DNA of 48,071 nucleotides from Pseudoalteromonas rubra. Its GTDB lineage: Bacteria > Pseudomonadota > Gammaproteobacteria > Enterobacterales > Alteromonadaceae. Below the pieces are notes generated by a model, which made no database searches, was not told the DNA's origin, and saw nothing but the letters and a program-made list of their open reading frames with translations. The stretch is from contig NZ_JXYA01000044.1 in assembly GCF_000967655.1 (NCBI RefSeq), forward strand, positions 1-48,071, in the 5' to 3' direction. This document shows, piece by piece, positions 41,690-48,071 of the stretch (position 1 is its first letter; the number at the start of each line of letters is the position of its first letter). The translations under genes were made by a program, and so were the position numbers.

Positions 41690-41791
41690 CCTGTTGCTAT
41701 GTGACAACAGGGCAGTGCAATGAGTCAGTCTCCTTTTGCCTGCAACAAACAGGCTGTGGCTTGCCGACAGTTTAGATGTGTGACAAGCCAC
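41690..41791 (+). promoter_or_regulatory. three consecutive hairpins before the RND adaptor gene
   Basis: Perfect stems: CCTGTTG / CAACAGG (41690-41696, 41705-41711; loop 8), GCCTG / CAGGC (41738-41742, 41750-41754; loop 7) and GTGGCTTG / CAAGCCAC (41756-41763, 41784-41791; loop 20). The last ends 23 nt before the adaptor ATG. Such a structured gap could set expression of the pump below that of the small protein. Confidence 0.5.
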
Positions 41792-41813
41792 GAGTTAAGA
41801 GGTTTAGATAACC

Positions 41814-42977
41814 ATGAACAAACGTATTTTTAGCTATGCAGCTGGATTACTACTGATATCACTGAGGGTCGATGCGGGTTTAAGTGCCGACCAAGACCAC
41901 AACCATACAGAACAACACCGCCCTGCAGGTGCTGCTCATGCTGCGCAGCCTCACGCACAAAGTGTGCTGCTTAATCAAGCCCAGCAAGCAAAGATCAATC
42001 TAAAGCTGGAGACAATCCAGCCAGCATATGAACGCATGCCACTTTATGCACCGGGCGAACTTAAGGCCAACAGTTACACCAGCTATGTGGTAACGCCGCG
42101 GATTGATTCTGTCATTGAGCGCCGTCATGCCGTATTGGGCCAGATAGTTGAGCCGGGCGATAAGCTGGTTACCCTATTTAGCCAGGATATGGCGCAGGCG
42201 CAGGCAGATTATCTTATTGCTGCCAGCCAGTGGCAGCGGTTCGCAAAATTAACCGATACGAGCCTGAGCGAAAATCAGCAGGTTGAAGCCAAAGCCCGGT
42301 TTAAGGCAACACAGGGTAAGTTATTTGCAATGGGGATGAGCCCGTCTGATGTCAGCCAGTTACAAGAGACTCAGTCGCTGGGCATATACACTTTGACTGC
42401 AAAGCGTGGCGGGATTGTTCTGGCGGATAATTTTGCTCAGGGCCAGCGCTTTGAGCCCTCAGAGGCGATTATGAAACTTGCCGATGAATCGTCCCTGTGG
42501 GTCGAAGTCAGGCTAGCAGCTACACAGCAAAGCCCGATTGATACCAGCACACCCGTTGAGATTGAACATAATCTTCGGCGTTATCCGGCAAAGGTGATCC
42601 AGCAGGGGCATACACTGGATCCACTGACGCGTACCCGGGTTGTTCGTCTGGAGGTAGACAACCCGGACGATACCTTACATGCGGGGATGTTCGTCAGTGC
42701 GTATTTTATGTTTAACACCGCAAAAGCGGTTATCGCGGTGCCTGAATCAGCCTTGGTCCGGGGCGCTGACGGTCAGTGGCAAATATTTGTGGAGCATGAG
42801 GCGGGTGAGTTTATTGCCACTCCTGTGCTGCGCAACAAGCAGATAGGAGATAGGGTCATTATTGAGTCGGCATTGTCCTCACAGATGATTGAATCTGGTG
42901 CCAGGGTGGTTGTTGAAGGGGCATTCTTTGTTGCTTCCGAATTGGCCAAAAGTGGCTTTGATCCACACAATCACTGA
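41814..42977 (+). CDS. RND efflux periplasmic adaptor, CusB/CzcB-like
   Basis: A 387-aa adaptor: signal peptide (about 1-25), a His-rich mature N-terminus with DHNHTEQH and several more His (about 26-50), then lipoyl halves (RHAVLGQIVEPGDKLVTLF near 100 and YTLTAKRGGIVLADN near 190), a short helical hairpin (about 120-180), and barrel domains. The His-rich start resembles metal-binding tails of heavy-metal adaptors. ATG lies 11 nt after AAGAGG. The gene for the RND pump follows 11 bp downstream. Confidence 0.9.
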   Translation: MNKRIFSYAAGLLLISLRVDAGLSADQDHNHTEQHRPAGAAHAAQPHAQSVLLNQAQQAKINLKLETIQPAYERMPLYAPGELKANSYTSYVVTPRIDSVIERRHAVLGQIVEPGDKLVTLFSQDMAQAQADYLIAASQWQRFAKLTDTSLSENQQVEAKARFKATQGKLFAMGMSPSDVSQLQETQSLGIYTLTAKRGGIVLADNFAQGQRFEPSEAIMKLADESSLWVEVRLAATQQSPIDTSTPVEIEHNLRRYPAKVIQQGHTLDPLTRTRVVRLEVDNPDDTLHAGMFVSAYFMFNTAKAVIAVPESALVRGADGQWQIFVEHEAGEFIATPVLRNKQIGDRVIIESALSSQMIESGARVVVEGAFFVASELAKSGFDPHNH

Positions 42978-42988
42978 GGGCGCGAAAG

Positions 42989-45900
42989 ATGCTAAATAAA
43001 CTCATTCAAGGTGCAATTGCATACCGTGCTCTGGTGTTATTGCTGGCGCTTATGACTCTGACGGCGGCATTGTGGCAAATACCTCGCCTGGATCTGGATG
43101 CTTTTCCGGATGTGACCAATATTCAGGTTGCTGTCAATACTGAAGCGCCCGGATTAGCGGCGCAGGAAGTGGAGCAATTGATCACTTATCCCATTGAAGC
43201 AGTGATGTATGCGCTACCGGATGTTGAGCAGGTGCGTTCAGTGTCGAAAACAGGGTTATCCGGGGTGACTGTGGTGTTTAAGGAAGGCACGGATATTTAC
43301 TTTGCCAGACAACTGGTGTTTGAGCGGCTCCAGGCTGCCCGTTCACTGATCCCGAATTCCGTTGGAACACCGGATATGGGCCCCAATACCTCCGGGCTGG
43401 GTCAGGTCTATCAATACCTGCTGGTAGCAGAGCCCGGCTCGGATTTTGACGAGATGGCGCTGCGAAGCCTTAATGATTGGGTGGTTAAACGTTTGCTGAT
43501 GCCAGTAGAGGGGGTGACTGATGTGTTGTCATTTGGTGGGCAGGTTAAGCAATATCAGGTGGATGTAGATCCTGCACGTTTACTGGCCTACGGACTCACT
43601 CAGGCACAGGTTCAGCAAGCCCTGATGGATAATAATCGTAATGCTGGTGGCTGGTATCTTGAGCGGGGTCAGGAGCAACTGGTGATCCGAGGGGTTGGCT
43701 GGTTTGCAAGTGGTGAAGCAGGCCTGGCGCAAATTCGCCAGGTGCCCGTCAAGACGGACAACGGCACTGTGGTCCGGGTGAGCGATGTTGCACAGGTTAA
43801 ACTGGGAGGTGAGATCCGCCAGGGGGCAGTGACCATGACCCGGCGAGATAACGCCGGTAAACAGCAGCTGATGGGGGAGGTTGTCAGTGGGATCGTACTC
43901 AAACGTATGGGGGCCAACACCAAAGCGATCATTGACGGGATCAACAACAAAGTAGCTCAGATCACCCGAGCCCTGCCGCAGGGGGTTAAATTTGTGCCGT
44001 TTTACGATCAAAGCATGCTGATCGACAAGGCCGTGAGCACGGTCGCCCAGGCGCTGTTGCTGGCCTTCGTGTTTATTGCCGTGGTGCTGGTCTTGTTTTT
44101 ACTTAATCTGAGTGCGGCAATACTGGTTATACTTTCCGTACCTGCGGCCATCATTCTGGCTTTGGGGCTGATGTCTGTGATGGGCATGTCGGCCAATTTA
44201 ATGTCACTCGGTGGGTTGGCGGTAGCCATAGGTATGCTGGTCGATGGCTCCGTGGTTATGGTTGAGCGTATCTTGCAACGACACGCTCAGTCGTCGACAT
44301 CACCCGGCAGTGCCGTCAGACCGTTTCATGAACTGGTGAGCTTAGCAGCAAAGGATGTTGCTAGGCCTATCTTTTTTGCCTCTGCAATTATCTTGCTGGT
44401 TTTTTTGCCCTTATTTTCATTCGAGGGCGTTGAGGCCAAGCTGTTTGTGCCCATGGCAACCAGCATTATGTTGGCCATGCTGTGCGCCGTGGTCATTGCC
44501 TTACTGGTCGTGCCGCCCTTGGCCTGCTACTTGCTGAAAAGCCGCAAACCAGCGAGGCGCAATCCGGTATTGGATAAGGTCGAAGCGTATTATCATCAGT
44601 TACTGAAACTGGCGCAGCGCTACAGCAAAGCACTCCTTAGTGCAATCTCGGTGCTGTTTATGTTCGCGGTATACACGCTGACGCAAATTGGCACTGAGTT
44701 TGTTCCGGAGCTGGAAGAAGGAACGCTGAATTTGCGTGTAACGCTGGCACCTTCTGCCAGCCTGGATACGGCCTTATCGGTTGCACCTAAACTGGAACAA
44801 ACGTTATTGGAATTTGAAGAAGTTACTTATGCATTGAGCCGCATTGGTCGCCCTGAGCTGGGGGGCGATCCTGAGCCGGTGAGCAATATCGAAATCTATA
44901 TCGGGCTGCGACCTGTTGAACAGTGGAAAAATGCCCATACACGCGCTGCCTTGCAAGAAAAAATGGCAGCGGCGCTTGCGGTTCATCCGGGTTTACTTTT
45001 TAACTTTTCTCAGCCGATAGCAACGCGTGTTGATGAGCTATTGTCAGGCGTTAAAGCTCAGCTTGCCATTAAATTATTCGGACCCGATTTGGCGGTGTTG
45101 ACGCAAAAAGGGGAAGAACTTGAGCATCTGGTAAAGGCAGTATCGGGCACCACGGATGTGGCATTGGAGCAGTTAAGTGGAGAGGCACAACTGGTGATCA
45201 CACCGAACAGGCAGGCGTTGTCACGTTTCGGGCTCTCCGTTAATGATGTAATGGAGCTGGTCAGCAGTGGTTTAGGGGGCAGCGCTGCAGGGCAGATAGT
45301 CAATGGCAATGAAAGGTATGACATTTACGTCAGGCTGGCTGAACCGGCCAGGCGCAACCCCGCTGCAATTGAATCTCTCAGGCTGCTGTCACCCACAGGT
45401 GCCTGGGTGAGCTTAAAAGAAGTGGCAAACGTTGAGTTTGCCGAAGGTCCGGTACAGATCCGCCGTGATGACGTGCAGCGCAGAATTGTTGTGCAAGCCA
45501 ATGTTTCGGACAGAGATATGGGCAGTGTTGTCACGGATATTAAAGCGAAGATGGATAGCGCATTATCACTGCCGCCGGGCTACAGCATTGAATTTGGAGG
45601 TCAGTTTGAAAGCCAGCAGCGTGCTCAAAAGCGATTGGCACTGGTGGTGCCCTGTGCCCTGTTACTGATGGCTTTGCTGCTGTTCGTGACCTTTAATTCG
45701 CCAGGTCAGGCGGCCCTGGTTATGCTGAGCATTCCACTGGGAGTGATTGGTGGCATCTTTTCTTTATACCTGTCCGGGCAATATTTATCAGTACCGGCGT
45801 CTGTAGGATTTATTACTTTATTTGGTGTTGCTGTGTTAAACGCGGTGGTGCTGGTAGAGAGTATTAATCAGCGCATTGCCGCAGGAGAGGACAGAGCTAC

Positions 45901-46135
45901 GGCCATTCAAGAAGGGGCCGCTTCAAGGTTGCGTCCGGTATTGATGACTGCGCTTACCTCCGCACTGGGGCTCATGCCAATTTTGTTATCAGCGGGTGTG
46001 GGCTCAGAGGTTCAGAAACCCTTAGCCAGTGTGGTTATCGGTGGTTTGTTTACTTCAACTTTGCTGACTTTGTTCGTACTGCCCGTTTTATTTGACCGTT
46101 TCAGTGCTGCAAACTTAAAGAAGGACATCAATTAG
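42989..46135 (+). CDS. heavy-metal RND efflux pump, CusA/CzcA family
   Basis: A 1,048-aa proton-driven inner-membrane pump of HME-RND length with 12 helices. N-terminal landmarks: LDAFPDVTNIQVAVNTEAPG and EQLITYPIEAVMYALPDVEQVRS. TM4 has the proton-relay segment AIGMLVDGSVVMVE with Asp at 419. GTEFVPELEEGTLNLRV starts the second half; NAVVLVESINQR lies in TM10-11. The TM4 sequence is neither the DFG-x-x-VDGA form of CzcA nor the AMVDAA form of CusA, so the metal cannot be assigned. It has adaptor and leader genes but no TolC-type partner here. Confidence 0.93.
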   Translation: MLNKLIQGAIAYRALVLLLALMTLTAALWQIPRLDLDAFPDVTNIQVAVNTEAPGLAAQEVEQLITYPIEAVMYALPDVEQVRSVSKTGLSGVTVVFKEGTDIYFARQLVFERLQAARSLIPNSVGTPDMGPNTSGLGQVYQYLLVAEPGSDFDEMALRSLNDWVVKRLLMPVEGVTDVLSFGGQVKQYQVDVDPARLLAYGLTQAQVQQALMDNNRNAGGWYLERGQEQLVIRGVGWFASGEAGLAQIRQVPVKTDNGTVVRVSDVAQVKLGGEIRQGAVTMTRRDNAGKQQLMGEVVSGIVLKRMGANTKAIIDGINNKVAQITRALPQGVKFVPFYDQSMLIDKAVSTVAQALLLAFVFIAVVLVLFLLNLSAAILVILSVPAAIILALGLMSVMGMSANLMSLGGLAVAIGMLVDGSVVMVERILQRHAQSSTSPGSAVRPFHELVSLAAKDVARPIFFASAIILLVFLPLFSFEGVEAKLFVPMATSIMLAMLCAVVIALLVVPPLACYLLKSRKPARRNPVLDKVEAYYHQLLKLAQRYSKALLSAISVLFMFAVYTLTQIGTEFVPELEEGTLNLRVTLAPSASLDTALSVAPKLEQTLLEFEEVTYALSRIGRPELGGDPEPVSNIEIYIGLRPVEQWKNAHTRAALQEKMAAALAVHPGLLFNFSQPIATRVDELLSGVKAQLAIKLFGPDLAVLTQKGEELEHLVKAVSGTTDVALEQLSGEAQLVITPNRQALSRFGLSVNDVMELVSSGLGGSAAGQIVNGNERYDIYVRLAEPARRNPAAIESLRLLSPTGAWVSLKEVANVEFAEGPVQIRRDDVQRRIVVQANVSDRDMGSVVTDIKAKMDSALSLPPGYSIEFGGQFESQQRAQKRLALVVPCALLLMALLLFVTFNSPGQAALVMLSIPLGVIGGIFSLYLSGQYLSVPASVGFITLFGVAVLNAVVLVESINQRIAAGEDRATAIQEGAASRLRPVLMTALTSALGLMPILLSAGVGSEVQKPLASVVIGGLFTSTLLTLFVLPVLFDRFSAANLKKDIN

Positions 46136-46150
46136 TCGCGATGACAATCA

Positions 46151-46176
46151 CAAAGCCGATCTGAGAGTCGGCTTTG
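46151..46176. terminator. bidirectional terminator hairpin
   Basis: A 9-bp stem CAAAGCCGA / TCGGCTTTG with an 8-nt loop in the 53-bp gap between the convergent RND pump and exporter genes. T-rich on both strands but no long T-run. Confidence 0.75.
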
Positions 46177-46188
46177 TCCTCTGACAGT

Positions 46189-47106
46189 TTAACCCGACGC
46201 TTTTTTATTCAGCAAATAGACCGCGCACAAAGCGCAAGCACCACCCACTGCAACCCCAAGGCTGAGTCGCTCACCAAAGTACCAGGCCGACAATCCCATC
46301 GCGGTAACCGGTACGACGAAGACAAAAGAACTTGAGCGGTTGGGACCAAGCTTTTGTGTTGCTAAAAAGAATACGCTGGTGGCAATACTCACCACAACAA
46401 TCGACAAAAAGAGTAAATGGTGCCAGTAATACGCGGGATACTGTGCGGCACTGGTGAACGGAGCGTGCTTGTACGCAAACCCGTAACTGATCAATGAGGC
46501 CCAAAAATACATGAGTGTGCTGAAGGTAATGAAATCCGCATAGCGGGTGCCACGTTGGCTGATTAACGTCAGAAAGGCCCAGGTCAGCGCAGCAAGAATA
46601 AAGTACAGATTACCTGCAGCCAATATTTGTTCGAGATTGAAATGCCACACCTCAATCATCAGCAGTCCGCCGCCCAAACCCAGTGCAAGTCCAACGCCCT
46701 GACGCCGGTTAATGGCTTGGCCCAGTAAAACGGCACTCAGAATAAAGGTAAACACTGGATTTGAGGTCGTGACCAGCATACCGCCCTTGCCAGGGAGTCC
46801 GTCGGCCAGCCCGAGAAAAAACAACTCATTGTATACTGCCAGCAAAATGCCCGCGGGTAACGACCAGGCTAGCGCGCGTCTATCATATTGCAGGCTCAGT
46901 AGCTTGAGTCTGTTCATTAACCACATAATCGGCAGCATGCTGATAGCAGCCAGAAACAATCGGTAGAATACGGTGACCTGAGCCGGAGCCACGTCGGCGA
47001 TTATTTTTCCGGAGATCCAGCTCATGCCCCAAAAAAGCATGGCACAGATCAGCGCAAGTAAAATAGGGGAGTCGTTAGGCTGGTCTTGGCACGTTGTGGT
47101 CGACAT
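46189..47106 (-). CDS. EamA/DMT-family exporter
   Basis: A 305-aa transporter with ten predicted helices in two EamA repeats. The first helix is LALICAMLFWGMSWISGKI; the second repeat begins near NLYFILAALTWAFLTLISQRGTR. A 14-residue polar N-terminus precedes it. ATG lies 6 nt after AAAGGAC. Substrate unknown. It is unrelated in detail to the EamA protein at 31583. It shares a terminator with the metal pump but has its own upstream region. Confidence 0.88.
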   Translation of the reverse strand: MSTTTCQDQPNDSPILLALICAMLFWGMSWISGKIIADVAPAQVTVFYRLFLAAISMLPIMWLMNRLKLLSLQYDRRALAWSLPAGILLAVYNELFFLGLADGLPGKGGMLVTTSNPVFTFILSAVLLGQAINRRQGVGLALGLGGGLLMIEVWHFNLEQILAAGNLYFILAALTWAFLTLISQRGTRYADFITFSTLMYFWASLISYGFAYKHAPFTSAAQYPAYYWHHLLFLSIVVVSIATSVFFLATQKLGPNRSSSFVFVVPVTAMGLSAWYFGERLSLGVAVGGACALCAVYLLNKKASG

Positions 47107-47381
47107 GATAGTCCTTTCGATTTTAGTCGTTCTTTTGGATTCGCTAGCGTAGCAAATTTAGCTAAAAATGGGGCGATAAATTATAAACATTTATATGCAT
47201 CTATATAAGAACAAGTCGGGCAATTGGCAGATCCTGAATGTGTTATGGCAGTTTAATCAGCTCCGGCGGCATGTCAGTAACTAGTGTAAGATAAGGGTAC
47301 GCACTGTAATGGCCCGTAATTGCTTTTATCTGTCAGAAATCTATAGTTTGCACATAGATTATTCAGTCAGAGAATGCTGCC

Positions 47382-47714
47382 GTGATTACAAATATTGCCG
47401 TTACATACGAAAACAAAACATCAAAGCCAATTTTTGCATTTCTATGTCAAAAAGGAGAGATCAAAGCGCTTACCCTGACGCAGATCTTTCCGGGTTCTTC
47501 CTATAAGCTGTCAGCTGAATTTGAGGACCTCCATGAACTGGAAGTTGGTTTCGGTGATTCCTGGTCTAATCCTAAACTGGTTATGCCATTAAGTGCAGTG
47601 ACTGGTTGTAATGAGTTTCAGGTCTGTCTTGATGACAATAATATGATGGAAGTAGAACAGTCCGGTGTTTCAGCAAAAAAGCACAAGCGATACTTTTATG
47701 AAGCGGTTTGTTAG
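47382..47714 (+). CDS. small protein, unknown
   Basis: A 110-aa protein with no signal peptide or membrane helix. The start is GTG at 47382; AGAGAA upstream is a weak site. The sequence alternates hydrophobic and polar residues (ITNIAVTYENKT, ALTLTQIFPGSSYKLSAEF), suggesting a beta-sandwich, and has four Cys. It resembles no family I can name. It is a single gene between an exporter and the rRNA-type promoter; a weak hairpin with a T-tract follows at 47771. Confidence 0.6.
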   Translation: MITNIAVTYENKTSKPIFAFLCQKGEIKALTLTQIFPGSSYKLSAEFEDLHELEVGFGDSWSNPKLVMPLSAVTGCNEFQVCLDDNNMMEVEQSGVSAKKHKRYFYEAVC

Positions 47715-47770
47715 TCGAGCGCATCATAAGAGAAACTGACCTATGTCGTTAAGAAGCCTTTGGTAGTGGT

Positions 47771-47788
47771 ACACACTTCTGTGTTTTT
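47771..47788 (+). terminator. weak terminator
   Basis: A 5-bp stem ACACA / TGTGT with a 4-nt loop, followed by TTTT. The stem is short, so efficiency would be low. Confidence 0.35.
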
Positions 47789-47969
47789 CGACATACCCCC
47801 TTCCTTTATGGTCTCTGCTAGTACCGTTAATTAACCGCTGGGCAGCTCTAAATCTCTCTCTTTTACTTCATATCGAATCCAATTTAACCTGGTTTTAGTG
47901 GAAAATGCCTAGTTTGGTATAAATTTTATTCGAACGCGCCGTTTTTCTCACTTTTCTTCAAAAAAGGGG
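47789..47969. other. AT-rich region upstream of the rRNA-type promoter
   Basis: No gene is seen. The stretch is AT-rich, with TTTAGT (18-bp spacer) TATAAA near 47900-47930 as a weak extra promoter. An A/T tract directly precedes the -35 at 47970, as an UP element would. Confidence 0.4.
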
Positions 47970-47997
47970 TTGCGCTGAGTTTCGATTTCCCTATAAT
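47970..47997 (+). promoter_or_regulatory. rRNA-operon P1-type promoter
   Basis: TTGCGC, a 16-bp spacer and a perfect TATAAT, followed by a GC-rich discriminator (GCGC). This is the layout of a stringently controlled rrn P1: short spacer, G+C-rich discriminator and upstream A-tract. The downstream leader (from about 48004) runs to the window edge. A 16S rRNA gene is expected just outside. Confidence 0.75.
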
Positions 47998-48071
47998 GCG
48001 CATCCACCGACACGGGGCACAACGCTGAAAAGCAACGAGCCAAGTGAAGCGAAAGCCAAACGGAAAGCTTA

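Noticed and set aside
48004..48071. Start of 16S rRNA
   Set aside because: The bases after the promoter are leader; no 16S 5'-end sequence such as AGAGTTTGATC is reached before the window ends.

Overview
The window looks like chromosome of a marine gammaproteobacterium of the Alteromonadales, most likely Pseudoalteromonas. This is inferred from gene families and style (an SdaC close to the enteric protein, feoAB, an HME-type RND pump, YHYH protein, SYLF lipoprotein, clear Shine-Dalgarno sites, moderate G+C), not from a database match. I see no prophage, insertion sequence or CRISPR array. The left end holds tRNA-Gly(GCC) and tRNA-Cys(GCA); the right end stops in the promoter and leader of what looks like an rRNA operon.

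Left part (1-13.3 kb). Two 83-bp tandem repeats, each carrying only the first 19 nt of tRNA-Gly, precede the intact tRNA-Gly and tRNA-Cys genes. Next comes a minus-strand cluster read from 8894 down to 481: a MacA-like membrane fusion protein, a MacB-type ATPase, two FtsX-type permeases, a hairpin, an NtrC-type sigma-54 response regulator, a histidine kinase with almost no periplasmic loop, and a lipoprotein. Its upstream region has a well-spaced -24/-12 promoter. About 90-130 bp behind that promoter lie three 11-bp direct repeats and a 14-bp perfect palindrome. Facing it is an operon for a second ABC transporter (ATPase plus 804-aa YbbP-like permease) with an AttH/CrtC-like lipoprotein.

Middle (13.4-31.6 kb). 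Small membrane/zinc-ribbon proteins; a secreted acetoacetate-decarboxylase-like protein; feoAB with a likely Fur site; a YHYH-domain lipoprotein with a His-rich partner behind three 11-bp direct repeats; a 1,413-aa SNF2 helicase; a GNAT/membrane-protein pair opposite an AraC regulator; a response-regulator diguanylate cyclase with intact GGEEF and I-site; the serine transporter sdaC; rhlE; and two more GNAT enzymes.

Right part (31.6-48 kb). A DMT exporter; two near-identical units of about 139 bp, each with a -10 box and a strong terminator, that look like duplicated small RNA genes; a SYLF lipoprotein; an NAD(P)-binding protein; a porin; a Cache chemoreceptor; yaiI; katG; a GNAT; a heavy-metal RND operon (His/Cys-rich leader protein, adaptor, pump; no TolC partner nearby) with a hairpin-rich internal gap; another DMT exporter; a small unknown protein; and the rRNA-type promoter.

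The best candidates for new biology are the duplicated sRNA-like units, the sigma-54-controlled transporter/kinase module, and the tandem tRNA-Gly 5' fragments. All functions are inferred from sequence alone.
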